The position numbers were made by a program, and so were the translations under genes. The notes beneath the pieces are model-generated. The model saw nothing but the letters and a program-made list of their open reading frames with translations. It had not been told where the DNA came from and ran no database searches. From contig NC_088296.1 of the NCBI RefSeq assembly GCF_032854445.1, positions 746,001 through 810,000 of the forward strand: a stretch of DNA of 64,000 nucleotides. The letters are read 5' to 3'. How positions within the stretch are numbered: the stretch's first letter is position 1; each line of letters opens with the position of its first letter. Of the stretch, positions 47,301-62,300 are shown in pieces. This stretch comes from Liolophura sinensis (taxonomy: Eukaryota > Mollusca > Polyplacophora > Chitonida > Chitonidae).

Positions 47301-50300
47301 GTAATTCATTAGTTCATTACATATCCTTTTCCAGAGTTCATTTCGTAGTCCTTTCTTAATTTTTTTTTTGCTGTCGATTACGCAGGGTTTCAATAGTTTA
47401 AGTCCTTTACACAGTCCGCTGTGTAGTCGTCCAGAGTTCTTTACGTTAAACATTTCCTCAGTGAATGCATTTCGAGGAGTAATAAATGTTGAAACTAACT
47501 AATCTTGTTTAATAGTGTAAATCACTCTGAAAATAATACTAAAGCTTAATAAATCTTCCAATCCGTAATTAATTGCCTGCATCATTATTTTGTTTCAATT
47601 TCGCATTGTAACCGGGGCCCGAACACCGCTGATGACCTCCGGCAGTTTACAGAGATTAACACATCATTAGTAGTTGTTTCATTAGGCGATCAATTGCCCA
47701 TCGACCACTGCAGTCCCGTCCTCGATCAGCCAAGGGTCAGTGCGGTTCGTCCTCGGTCGGTCATTGACCAGTGCTGTTCCGTCATCGATCAACCAAGGGT
47801 CAGTGCGGTTCGTCTTCGGTCGGTCATTGACCACTGAGGCTCCATGCTCGATCGGTCGTGAACAAGTGCTGTTCAGTGCTCGATATGCCATTGGTCAGTG
47901 CGGTTCCGTCCTTCGTTGGTCATTGCCAGTGCTGTTCCGTCCTTGATCGGTGATTGACCAGTGCTGTTCTGTCTTCAATCGGTCATTGACCAGTGCTGTT
48001 TCGTCCTTGATCGGTGATTGATCAGTGCTGTTCCGTCCTCGATCGTTCATTCAACAGTGCTATACTGTCCTCGATCGGTCATTGACCAGTGATATTCCCT
48101 CGTCGATTGGTCATTGACCAATGCTATTCCGTCCTCGATCGGTCATTGACCAATGCTATTCCGTCGCCGATCGGTCATTGACCAATGCAGTTTCGTTCCT
48201 GTGACGTTAAACACAAGCAAATAAAAAACAAATACACTTCTGACATTATTATATTCAATAAATCTGACATGTAAAGCAGTGAATACGGACAAAAGTATGC
48301 AGTACATTTGATTATGATGGGTACATGTGTGTTTAAATCACCTGGGTAAGTGGATAATAACTTAATATATCCCAAATATATAAAATATTAATTTGAAGCT
48401 ATAGCAGCTGTTCATGCTTACAATAATAAATGTGATAACACCAGGTACAGTTGGCAAATCGCCAATCGATGAGGCTGCCTTTTCTATTATATAGCGCGCT
48501 CACAATGGTGCGTTATGGGTTTTCCGTGGCCGAGGTGAATAGTGCGGCAGCGCGGCGCTATGAGTCTCTGACTAATGCGGTTGCTGTGAGTTCAAGTCCA
48601 GTTCATGCTGATTTCTTCTCCGGTTGTACGTGGGAACATCTGTCAACAACTTGCTGATGGCCATGAGGTTAAAAATTCCTACCTATTTGCCATTTGCATT
48701 AAAGCCTTCACACTATGAACGGGTGTGTCACGCGCACGCAATTGTTAGAGCTACTGTTGTATTTACGACGAACTAAAGTTCTCCCTTAAGAGCCAGTGAC
48801 AACGGACCTGCGACCAGGTTACGACATAGCTGAAAACATTTTAAAAACTTTTGCTCGCCGGCAAATCGTGGACAGAGCGCGGGACTGGTCGCAGAATCAC
48901 CATGGCAGAATCAGTCGCAGCAACGCCATGTTCGAAACCATGGTGCGAGAGGGCGTAAATTGCTACGATTTATGCATTTACACGAACAGATCAAATATAA
49001 CCCTGACTGAGATAATATTTCACCTGTTAGGTCTGACCATTTGACAGCTATCACACTGTCGTCGCTGTTATGGTGTTACTTTCTATGGTACACATCTATA
49101 TTTATTTATTATATGGTCTACCTGATTCAAATATTCATGACTGTGGGGTAAAATACTGAGCAAGAAGCAATTCAATATCCGGTCCTTTTTACAAAAATAC
49201 CCCTCAAAATATAAATATCTTCTCACCATCTCCATTAGCGTTCTTCGCTCTGCATTCATTATCTTTACATTTGATTCGTGACGCTTCTGTTGTTCACCAC
49301 CTCCCCCTCCCCCACTCCCTTTACCGTGAGAGCATTTCTATCGCCTTTTTTTTTGCCTTGAGGCACCTGTTTATACAATGACACAGCAAAATGTCGAATT
49401 TTGTTTAAAAAACCGCCCTATATACCTACATCACCATTGTCTCACAACTTATTACGTTCGCATCCTTCTTTCCCTTAGGAGAACGGAGCTGTTTATTAAA
49501 CACTCTAGTCATTTGCTGTCTCCAGCCATCGTTAGGAGACAAGAGTGACATTCTGCTCTTTGAGCTGTAGTCTTTTATGTTTAAGCCTTGTCATATAATA
49601 AGCCCAGTCTTCCAAGCAGCTTTGGCCTACATACAAAATACCACAATGTAACATATACTATCCAAATCGCTTTCGCCTACATACAAAATACCACAACGTA
49701 ACATATACTATCCAAATCGCTTTCGCCTACATACCAAATACCACAACGTAACATATACTATCCAAACCGCTTTGGCCTACATACAAAACACCATAACGTT
49801 ACATATACTATGCAAACCAATTTGGCCTACATACAAAATATCACAATGTAACATATACTATCCTAGCAGCTTTGGCCTACATACAAAACACCATAACGTA
49901 ATACATACTGTCCACGTAACTTTGGCCTACAGACAAAATACCCAAACATAACATATACCATGCAAACCGCTTTGGCCTACATGCAAAATACCATAACATA
50001 ACATATACTATCCTAGCAGCTTTGGCCTACATACAAAACACCATAACGTAATATATACTGTCCACGCAGCTTTGGCCTACATACAAAATACCCAAACGTA
50101 ACATATACCATGCAAACCGCTTTGACTTACATGCAAAATACCATAACATAACATATACTATCCATGCAGCTTTGGCCTACATACAAAATACCACAAGATA
50201 ACATATACATATCCAAGTTACAATCGCGCTGAATTACATGGTTTATCGCCAAACCAGAGATCATTCGTTTATTTACTTACCTATTTATTTATTTATTTGC

Positions 50301-53300
50301 TTAAATCACTAACCAAGTCACTTTTCCATATACGACGTCCAGATATGGTCACCACAATGGTGGAAGACAGCTGAGACTCAACAACAAATATTTGAGTGCA
50401 CAACGGGTCCTAAGCGCCTGCCGGGCGTTGTCACTACGACCCCTAGAAATAAGAACGTATTTTCTTGAATAATGGCCAGATTTTTAGTAGGTTATGTTTC
50501 TTTATGAACATGACTCAAACATTTTAACAAGGCAAAACTCTTTTAATATCAGCGTGTAACATGTTCTCTGAAATCAGCCTTAAGTAGACAAAATTCTTCT
50601 GATATCACCGTGTTATTTGTTCTCTGATATCTGCTTAAGAAGACAAGACTCCCCTCGTGAGTCTTTCATTTATTCTGGGGATTCCACGTGATAACACCAT
50701 ACTCTCCTCATATCAGCGTGTTATTTGTTCTCGGGATTCCGCGTGATAACACCATACTCGTGTCACTGTATCAGCGTGTTATTTCTTCTCGGGATTCCGC
50801 GTTGTAACACCATACTTGTGTCACTGTATCAGCATGTTATTTGTTCTCGGGATTCCGCGTGATAACACCATACTCGTGTCACTGTATCAGCATGTTATTT
50901 GTTCTCGGAATTCCGCGTGATAACACCATACTCGTGTCACTGTATCAGCATGTTATTTGTTCTCGGGATTCCGCGTGATAACACCTTACTCGTCTCACTG
51001 TATCAGCGTGTTAATTGTTCTCGGAATTCCGCGTGATAACACCATACTCGTCTCACTGTATCAGCGTGTTATTTGTTCTCGGGATTCCGCGTGATAACAC
51101 CATACTCGTGTCACTGTATCAGCATGTTATTTGTTCTCGGGATTCCGCGTGATAACACCTTACTCGTCTCACTGTATCAGCGTGTTATTTGTTCTCGGGA
51201 TTCCGCGTGATAACACCATACTCGTCTCACTGTATCAGCGTGTTATTTGTTCTCGGGATTCCGCGTGATAACACCATACTTGTCTCACTGTATCAGCGTG
51301 TTATTTGTTCTCGGGATTCCGCGTGATAACACCATACTCGTCTCACTGTATCAGCGTGTTATTTGTTCTCGGGATTCCGCGTGATAACACAATACTCATG
51401 TCACTGTATCAGCGTGTTATTTGTTCTCGGGATTCCGCGTGATAACACCATACTCGTCTAACTGTATTAACATCTAATAAACTAACATCTAATAAATCAG
51501 TTAGTTCATCAATCACTATGTTCATCTCTGTATTACAGGGAATGGCCCTCGGACCACCTGGTTTGCTGGGCGGAGTTATAACGTCACGTGGCACCTTGGA
51601 TATCCACATCAGGTAAGCTTGGATGTGAACCTGTGATCTAATTTTGGCTTAAATGTGGAGAAACATGAAAACTGCATAAAGTTCAGGTGAAAGAGTGTGC
51701 AAAGGTAATTGTAAATGTGCTGTCCATATCGTTTTCGAATTTTCTTTACACAGAAAAAGCACTTGAAAGTAACTTTTGTACGATGTGTATTTGGGACCAC
51801 CTTTTCGTGTAAATAGCCTTTTCCGTAATAATGCTATTAATGAGGATGTACCACATGTTTAATTAATATATTTCCACTAGAATTTGGTCTTTTCGGCCAA
51901 TCAATGAGTTCATTCTGGATTTTGATATATTTACGTTTTTAATATACACATAAATATTATCATAATTCTAATTAAATACATATGTTTGGATATAAACAAC
52001 AAACTTACAATTTAATATATTTACTAGACATGCATCACATCCTTATTACAACATTATTATCCAACGACGATAAATATCAATGGTGGTCCCAAATACCCAC
52101 CATAAAAATATTTTCATATATACCTCTTTATTTAAAAAATAAAGACCATATTAGCAAGCTTTTCATCTAATTTTGAAATGATTTTTATGTTTTCTTCAGC
52201 TTTAATTAGGTAATTTTCGTATTACAACAAGACGATTATGAGTCAAGTATGCAGCCTATTGTGCTGTGCCCGTGTATTGATGAAAAGATCTTGGAGCAGG
52301 AATAGGAATTCACTACAAGTATTCCCTAAAAAACTCACGTGCATCAGATCCATACGGAACTGGGTCCCAGCTCATGAATGCAATTGCTTGTGACTTCATA
52401 ATTGAACAACTAAAGCATACTGAAATTGATATGCGAGGTGCTCTGTAGCTTCACTAACCGATTACATAAAGTGACTTAATTATAATTAGTCTGCTGAGGC
52501 AACAGATACGGTTCTGCCATGGTAATTAAACGAACACGTGTAAAGACGCTGAGCTCTTGTGTTGCCTGAGGCAATGTCTGGTCTTTGTAATCTCTGTATA
52601 TTACGGCACATATGTTCAAACATACTCAAATGTTTTCTCCAAGTTATTATTTTTACCACTGAAGAGGGTAATTTTCATTTCATTTATGGGTAAAACTGTA
52701 CAAAGGCGTTAAATTTGGTTCGTTAAGAGGTGATGAGCTCTACGAATTAGTGCAATGTGTGAGATAACAGCAATGTGTGAGATGACAGCAATGTGTGAGA
52801 TGACAGCAACGTGTTGTGTGACAGCAATGTGTATGTGACAGCAGTGTGTGAAATGTCTGCAGTGCGTGAGATGACAGCAATGTGTCATTTGACAGCAATA
52901 TGTGAAATGACAGAAATGTGTGAGATGACAGCAATGTGGCAGATAACAGCAATGTATGAGGTGACAGCAATGTGTCAGATGACAGCAATGTGTGAGATGA
53001 TAGCAATGTGTGAGATAAGAGCAATGTGTGAGATGACAGCAGGGTGTGAGTTGACAGCAGTGTGTAAGGTGACAGCAATGTGTGTGTTGACAGCAATGTG
53101 TGGGATGACAGCGATGTGTGAGATGACAGCAATGAGTGTGATAACACCATTGTGTTAGATGACAGCAATGTTTGAGATGACAGCAATGTGTGAGGTGACA
53201 ACAATTTTTGAGAGGACAGCAATGTGTGAGATGACAGCAATGTGTGAGATGACAGCAATGTGTGAGATGACAGCAATGTGTGAGATAACAGCAATGTGTG

Positions 53301-56300
53301 AGATGAGTGTAGGATGTGAGGTAAGTGGATTGAGTCAAGTGTGTGAGCGTGGAGGAGGAGATATAACAAGGAATTTGAAGCTGACGTTATGTCTTCGTGA
53401 TGACACCTCAGATCATCATTTCCTACTCATAATTCAGTTAAACGTCAGATGGCTCAGTTACACCATCATGTGGCAATATTTTACACATTATCGAACTTTA
53501 TTATATAACCAGGAGGCAATATGTTACATCACCTAACTCAGTTACATACCTAAGTGGAATTATTTCACACCTCATCTAACTCGGTCACATAACCAAATTG
53601 AAATATTTTACTCCTCATTCGTCTCAGTTAAATAAACAAGTAGAAATATCTCACACATCATCTAACTCAGCTACTTAAGCGAGTAGAAATATTTTACATA
53701 TTATTTAACTCAGTTGCATAACCAAGTGGCAATATTTCACACATCGCATTTCACACATTATGTAACTTAGTCAAATAGCAAAGTGCAGCCACATCCAGCT
53801 ACATAAACAGGAGGTAATATTTTACATGATGTAACGCCGTTGCTGTACATAACTAGTAGCAGTACACGTATTTCACACGTCAACTAATTCAGTTACATAA
53901 ACATGTGGAAATATTTTGCACATCATCTAACTCAGTTACCCAACAAAGTGGCAATACATGTATTTCACAAATCGACTAATTCAGTTAAATAACCAAGAGG
54001 CAATATTTCACACATCATCGAACTCAATCACATTACAAAGTGGAAATATTTTATACATCATCGAACTCAGTAATATATCCAGGTGGATATATACTGACGT
54101 CCAAAAGAAACTTGGACGTATGTGTGTCCAAGGCATGACACCCGTGACACAGTCAGACAAATAAATGTAAATAAATAAATAAATAGAATGTACTTCCTTC
54201 ATAGTTTTTTTTAGATATAAGTTGTCGGACAGCGCCCTATCTTGGAATATTCGTTTTTTATAATAATAATAAACATGCTCTGAAATATTCTTTATTTCTG
54301 CTTAAACCACCAATCGAATAAACGATAAGTATCTAATACAGGAGTAAACATGGACCAAGAATACTACAGCTAATGCGAGAGTAAAAAATTGTGAACTTAG
54401 AAAGTACTTGATATTAGCTCAGTGAACAACGTCACGGATCAATGCATTTATATAAGGAAATCATGGAAAAGCATTATACACGAAATGTGATTTTCTTAAA
54501 GGTGTCCATATTGAACTTCAACCATTTTGTAATCGACCTTGTATTTCAGACTGTCGTACATAGCTACAGTCCAGATTAATATCGATTTCGGCAAACATTT
54601 TGGGGGAAAATAGATTTTAATTTGAACAAGTCACGTTTAGGCGTCCCCTCGAGAATTTCACAACATAATTTGTATTTGTTTATTATGACTTAAAACAAAA
54701 ACATTCATACTTATATCTAAAAAAACTATGAACGAAGTACATTCTATTTATTTATTTATTTATTTATTTATTTTTTTATTTATTGATTTATTTATTTATT
54801 TACATTTATTTGTCTGACTGTGTCACGGGTGTCATGCCTTGGACACACATACGTCTTTACCAACTGTTAACGCTTGGTAGCAATATACGTATGTCACGCT
54901 GACAAAAGTCTTCATCATACATGCCATACGAAAGTTTAAATAGACAGCTCCATTAACAAAAGTCATCCAGTTGATATGTGCCTCACTTCTTGCACTCTGG
55001 TTTCTTCCACCCTCGAAATAAAAAGTGGATCCAACATTTATACCGATATCTGATACATTCTCATATTGCCTCTCTTCTATGAAATAGCGTGCAGAAACTT
55101 GCACTCGTACAGTGCACTCGTACCGTGCACTCGTACAGTAATGTCCGTATGTATTAAATATAAATATGCACATACAAGAAACCATATCACGTGAATACTA
55201 TTTCAGTGTATCACAATGGGGTATACGCGTTTCAATTCAATGGCGAAGTAAACCTACTTGTAGCAAAACTAGGCTACTGTGCGTGTACGGCAGGGCGTTT
55301 GTATCATTTTGAACGTTGCCTGTGGCGAGCTTTTTGTGTTTATTTATTTATTTGTTTGGTGTTCTATTTTCACTAACTCGACGGCGGTCAGCATTATGAT
55401 CGGAGGAAACCGAGCAGAGTCCGGGGAAACCTATAACCATCCGCAGGTTTATGGAAGGCTTTGACATGTACGGCCGGAGAGGAAGCCAACATGAGTTGGA
55501 CTTGAACTCACGGCGAACGAATTGGTGGGAGACTCCTGGTTCATTGTGTGTGTGTGTGTGTATGTGGGTGGGTGGGTGTGTATGTGTGTGCCTCGCCACT
55601 GCCCTTTGCCCTTTACGTTTTAGGGAGGATTTAACCTAGAACTACTTGACGAATCGGAAGTGGGTCAATTCTACATGTTACGTCAGCTCACGGCATCTAC
55701 ATGGATCTCGGGGGATGCCACGTGAGTATCATTTAAGCATCTCCAACATTCCAACGTTTTTTTATGGACATTGTCTTATTTAATTGAATTTGCTTTGGGT
55801 TGTCGAGCTCAAATATATTTAGTTACTGATTCACTCGTCAAAAAACCCTCGTTTTGCCGCGTTATCTGAGTTCTAGCTTACAGTGTTTCGACGGATGAAC
55901 AATCAGGATGCAACAACAACATAAACATTAAGCCATTCACATCTGATTGGCTGCCTGCCGCCTGACTTGGGCAGAGCCTTCTTTCTCCACGGATTTGTGT
56001 AAGTAACCAGTTACTCGGGAAGAAAGTTATTGTGGTAGAAGTATGACCCTGTGCTCAAGTCAACCTGAGGAGAGCGATTTAAAATTCATTGTTGTGTATA
56101 TTATTGTATTTGGGAGATTTTAACAGTTCCACTGCAAGGAAGTCTAAGCCACTGTCGCGAGGCAGGCGAGATTGTAAGATACTAGTAAACTACATTTAAC
56201 CTAAACGCAGCCCTTTTCAAATGAGGTTGTTGTCATCGATCGCCTCTGCCGCTTTAAGTCAGGAATATAAAGCCTGGCCGCTTTTATTTCAGTAAAAAAT

Positions 56301-59300
56301 ATCCAGTGAAACAAATAAATAAGTAAATAAATATCTAATATAGATTGTTTCCTCTAAATAAGTTTCTGTTGTCTGGAATTTGTTCGTGACTTTTGTCCGT
56401 TACCTGACTTTCTACTGGGAGTAGAAAGAACCCATTCACCTTGGTAACGTTTGTAACTGTACACCCTAAGCTGTACATTTTCCAGTTACAGTCAGAGACA
56501 GAATAAAAGTTGTCTTGCCGACATGTGTACGTATTAGCTGTACAATCAGTGAGTAAGTGGAGTGGGTAACTCTCAGTTGCGAGAGTTTCTTACAGAAAAC
56601 GTCACAAATGTCTCTGATTTACTGTAAGGAATACTTACCACTGTCCACACGCGTATTTTGACTTTCCTGGCTTAAGTCAACGTGAACAAAGCAGTCTCTG
56701 TATTGAAGTAAACAGTTTTGAGACTCACAACAACAGTTTGTGGAGTCGCCATCATGCTGCTTGAACGAGGCTTACCTTGAGGTCATGACCTTATACATCC
56801 CCTGCCAAATATAAATGCAGGAGCGTGTATGACAGAGAGCATAGGGATTATCTCACTTGAATGAAGTTTGATGCTGTCACATCGATGGTTGAAGATCGAA
56901 ATTGGGCTACAGTTGTGTAGAATTTGATAATGTCTTTTCTGTGATTCTGTGTGATAGCCACGGATCGTCTTGAGTTATGTCGGCCTAAAAAGAGGTAACT
57001 TAATTTGTGGGAAAATTCATCTGAACACCGTCGATGCGAACAAAGTGTGAACAGCAGTACATGTTCGTTTCATTATACCGTAAATCGGACAGACTTCCGG
57101 CCGTTTCTGTGGCTCTTCGGTAAGAGTAATCTCACGGCACAACTACATACTCCAGAAATACTGTTCACACGGCAGCAGTCCACGGTGGACTTGCAGTCAG
57201 ACTTCGCCTATAATAACTGAGCTCTGGGGATTATATATTCCCCGATTACAGACGGCAGCAGTCCACGGTGGACTTGCAGTCAGACTTCGCCTATAATAAA
57301 TGTACTCTCGGGGTTACATATTCCCTGATTACAGACGGCAGCAGTCCACGGTGGACTTGCCATCAGCCTTCGGCTGTAATAAGTGTACACTCAGAGTTAT
57401 ATATTCCCTAATTACAGATGGCAACAGTCCACGGTGAACTTGCAGTCAGACTTCGCCTATAATAACTGTACTCTCGGGGTTACATATTCCCTGATTACGG
57501 ACGGCAGTAGTCCACGGTGGACTTGCCATCAGCCTTCGGCTGTAATAAGTGTACACTCAGAGTTATATATTCCCTGATTACAGACGGCAGCAGTACACGG
57601 TGGACTTGCAGTCAGACTTCGCCTATAATAACTGTACTCTCGGGGTTACATATTCCCTGATTACAGACGGCAGTAGTCAACGGTGGACTTGCCATCAGCC
57701 TTCGGCTGTAATAAGTGTACACTCAGAGTTATATATTCCCTGATTACAGACGGCAGCAGTACACGGTGGACTTGCCGTCAGACTTCACCTGTAATAACTG
57801 TACACTCCGGCTCAGACGACAAGCTTCAGAATGGGGAGGACAGTACATGTTTTGGTCATGCGCAGACATTGATATACTCCCAGGTAATTGATGTTCACAA
57901 ATTCATGTCTGTTCCTAATGGGTTTTAAGAGCTCTTATTAATCAATTTTGACGAGTCTACTACAATTTCATTTTGAGTTTAGGTTAAAAATTATTTTTGA
58001 TTGTTATGTTTTTCGAAGGCTGAATCTGACAGTCTTTTTATGGTTATTGATCTTTGGTCGAAGTTTGATATAAACTTGTCTTTATTGCCATCATAGCTGA
58101 CGAAACAAGGCTAACCGCGACTAAATGTGATTGAAATGCGCGTCAGACAAAGACATTTTGCCTCAATTACGTATCTTCCGTGGCTTCACTTGTTTGTGGT
58201 TCGAATCTCTGTTCTGTTTTAAGTGTTTTCAGACAAGCTAGATGTCTGTTTCAGCCTCTTCCTTTGCCCCAGATTGCTCCGGCCACGGTACTTATGATTA
58301 CCAGGCCGGGCAGTGTCAGTGTAACAAACTCTTTTCCGGTGACAGATGTCAGAATAAAGGTAAGTAACCAATCATATTCTCCACTGTTACAGCAAACAAA
58401 GCTATGCTACGTTATTGTCCACTGTCACCTCGAACAAAGGAAAGCAACTCTACCTTTCTGTCTACATCCGCATCAAAGAAGTAAAGAAAAACCCTCTAAT
58501 TATCTGTGTACACGGGGAAAAGCAAGCAATCCCCATCTTCTAGTCTGCATCCACTGGAAAAAAAACAGTCAAACTTCATCTGACTGTCTACATCCACTGG
58601 AAAAAAAAAGCAAGCAAATCTCATCTTTGTGTGTACATTCACAGGAAAAAGCAAGCACACCTTATTTTAATGTGTACATCCACACGACATCCACTGGAAA
58701 AAGCAAGCAAATCTCATCTTTGTGTGTACATTCACAAGAAAAAGCAGACAACCTGATCTCACTGTGTACATCAACAGGGAAATAACAAAGCATACCTTAC
58801 TTATTGCTCACATCTACAAGAAAAAGCAAACAAACGTTATGTTATTGTGGACATCCACAGGAAAAAATCAAGCTACCCGATCTTATAGTGTACATCCACA
58901 GAAAAAAATCAAGCAAATGTCATCGTGTTGTGTACATCCACAAGAAAAAAACAAGCAACCTGATCTTATTGTGTACATCCACAGAAAAAAATCAAGCAAA
59001 CGCCATCTTGTTGTACACATTCAAAGGAAAAAAGTAAGCAACCTGATCTTATTGTGTACATCCACAAGAAAATATTTGCCTGTGTTTTTTTGATACTTTC
59101 TCCAATACATCAGGAAGGCGAAAAAAGTTGGTAGTCACCTATCCCCATTTACTTCGCTTTCCTCCACCCATGGAACTGACTGTTTTTGTATAAGTGAACT
59201 ATTCCTGAGTACGGTGTTATGTAACAATCAGTCGATCAATGGAACAATAAATCGTCTTTCCGCTGCCACTTCAGACATCTGCTGGACAGATACTGACTGT

Positions 59301-62300
59301 CTGGGCGGTGGTCGATGTGTGGACATAGAGGCCACTACCTCTCCCAGGCGAGTGTGCTACTGCTCTATCGACCGCTTTGGGGAAACGTGTGAATTTGGTA
59401 AGTGTGTGCTGGGGTATGTGAATTTGATAATTGTTTGTAGGGGAGGGATGAACTTGGTCATTTTTGTGGGGGAGAATGTGAATATGTGAAGGGTGAGTTG
59501 GGGTATATGAATTTGGTAAGTGTGAGTTCGGGTGTGGGAATTTGGTAAGTGTGTGTGTTTGGCGGGGGGGGGGGGGGTCTAGTAAGTGTCCGGGGGAAGG
59601 GGTGAATTTGGTAAGTGTGGGCTGTGGTGTATGGATTTTGTAAGGGTAACTGCGTTGGGGCATGTCAATTACGTAAATGTATATTGATGAGGTAAGTGTA
59701 AATATGGCAAGTGATTACGGATGCGTGTGAATTTTGTAAGGATTTGTGGCGGTGTGTGAGGTGTTGGGGGTGTGAATTAGTATTTGCGCGTTGGGATCTT
59801 TGAACTTGGTAAGTGTGAGTTGTGGTCTGTGATTTTGGTAAGTGTGAGTTGGGGTGTGTGAATTTGGTAAGTGTGAGTTAGAGTCTGTGGACCTGGTAAT
59901 TGTGAGTTGGGGTGTGTGAATTTAGTAAGTGTGAGTTGTGGTGTGTGAATTTGGTAAGTGTGAGTTGTGGCGTGTGGATTTGGTAAGTGTTAGGTGTAGT
60001 GTGTGAAGCTAGTAAATGTGAACTGTGGTGTGTGTAGGTTTGTTCACGGCTAGTATAAGAATGTCTGTTTTAACTTTCAGATTCACGATCACATTCGGTT
60101 TTTATCCTTATGGAAAGCGGTGGGACTGACCCTAATGTGGGAATGCTTATTATCGAATTCACGATACAGTACACTTTCCCTCCGATTCTCAAGGAAATGG
60201 GACATGTTTTCCCTCTTACATGACTCGTGTGTTAACATCTCTTACTCCCGAGAAAATTGAGTAAAGAGAACTTGTTTAGCCCAGTTGTCACAATGAAGAA
60301 TTTTATTACTTTGTACTCTCCTGTTTTTTTTTATTCTGTAATCATAAACATGTTCTAACTACCGTCCTTTGTCACGTGTTCTCCAGAATCCAGTGTGACA
60401 AGTCGTTTTCCCAATCTGACGTCTTACACAAGGACGGAGTTTAGCTCGTCGTTCACCATGTATCACAAGCTACTGCTGGTAAGTTGTTGTGTTCACCATG
60501 TACCACCAACTAATGCTTGTAAGTTGTTGTGTTCACCATGTACCACCAACTAATGCTTGTAAGTTGTTGTGTTCACCATGTACCACCAACTAATGCTTGT
60601 AAGTTGTTGTGTTCACCATGTACCACCAACTAATGCTTGTAAGTTGTTGTGTTTGCCATGCATCACAAGCTAATGCTGCTAAGCTCTTCTGTTCACCATG
60701 TGGCACAAGCTACTGCTGGTAAGTTGTTGTGTTCGCCATGAACCACAAACTAATGCTGGTAAGTCGTTGTGTTCACCATAAACCACAAGCTGATGTTAGA
60801 AAGTGGTTGTGTTTGCCATGAACCACAAACTAATGCTGGTAAGTCGTTGTGTTCACCATAAACCACAAGCTGATGTTAGAAAGTGGTTGTGTTTGCCATG
60901 AACCACAAACTAATGCTGGTAAGTCGTTGTGTTCGCCATAAACCACAAGCTCATGTTAGAAAGTGGTTGTGTTTGCCATGAACCACAAACTAATGCTGGT
61001 AAGTCGTTGTTCTCGCCATAAACCACAAGCTGATGTTAGAAAGTGGTTGTGTTCGCCACGAACCACAAGTCAATGTTGGTAAGTTGTTGTGTTCACAGTG
61101 AACCATAAGCTAACGCTGGTAAACTGTTGTGTTCGTTATGTACCTCAAACTAATACTAGTAAATCGTTGTGTTCGCCATGCACCACAACTTAATGTTGGT
61201 AAGTTGCTGTGTTCACAGTGAACCATAAGCTAACGCTGGTAAGCTGTTGTGTTCGTTATGTACATCAAGTTAATATTAGTATATCGTTGTGTTCGCCACG
61301 AACTACAAGTTAATATTGGTAAGTTGTTGTTTCGGGCTGTACCACTAGCTAATGCTGCTAAATAGTTCTGTTATCCATGTACAACAAGATAATGCTGGTA
61401 AGTGGCTCTATGTACCACTATCCAGTGCTGGTAAGTGGTTCTATGTACAACAATCTACTGCTGGTAAGTGTTTCTATGTACCACTGTCTATTGCTGGTAA
61501 GTGGTTGTATGTACAACAATCTACTATAGGCAAGTGGTTCTATGTACCATTATCAACTGCTCTTAAGTGGCTATATTTTCCACTATCTACTGCTGGTAGG
61601 TGGTTCTATGTACCACTATCTACTGCTGGCAAGTGGTTCTATGTACCACAATCTACTGCTGGTAAGTGGTTCTATGTACCACTATGTACTGCTTATGAAT
61701 CTTCCCCATGTCTCGTCTACAACACGTTTCGTGGAGGTATGAATAATTCGGATTCCATTCCAGGGAGTCTCTGTTGTTCATTTTTGCTTTACCGCTAATA
61801 TGTCTCTATTTTCTTTGTATCTCTGAAACTCTTAGATGTAGATGCTAGTCATAGATGTAATTCATAAATCTGTTCCACTGGTCTTTCTTTCCCCTGTCTC
61901 TCATACTCTGTGCCCCCCTCATTGTTAATCTTTCTGTACACTTTGCCCCTGTCAGGACCGCCTCCCTGTGGAAATAGAGTTTGTTCTCATGGCACGAACG
62001 GACTCCTGGGTCGGGCTTGGCCTCAGAGAAACCGGTAAGTTCTGACCAATGTTCCTGAATTCTGATCTACTGGATAAATGCGCGATATTGTGAGGGGATA
62101 GTTTTTCTCAGAACTGTTACATTGCCATAAACTCAATAAATAAATAGATGAATGATCAAAACAACTTTTGTAAAACTGCAACTGGCTGACCTGAACTGCC
62201 ACTCAGGAACGTCATTCTGTCATTCTGATGGGCTTTACCCACTCGTACAGCTTTCTAGCCTGTTAAGGGATGACATTAATGCTATTGTAAGTTTTAGGTA

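Noticed and set aside
52709-53369. Open frames with HTLLSS or TAMCEM repeats
   Set aside because: Products of an 18-bp minisatellite; both strands open at once.
58185-58215. GGTTCGAATC B-box-like motif
   Set aside because: No matching A box or tRNA fold upstream; probably chance just before exon 5.
61352-61798. 148-codon frame with GKWFYVPLSTA repeats
   Set aside because: A 33-bp intronic array between exons 7 and 8; reading it as exon would break the DOMON segment and the phases already fit without it.
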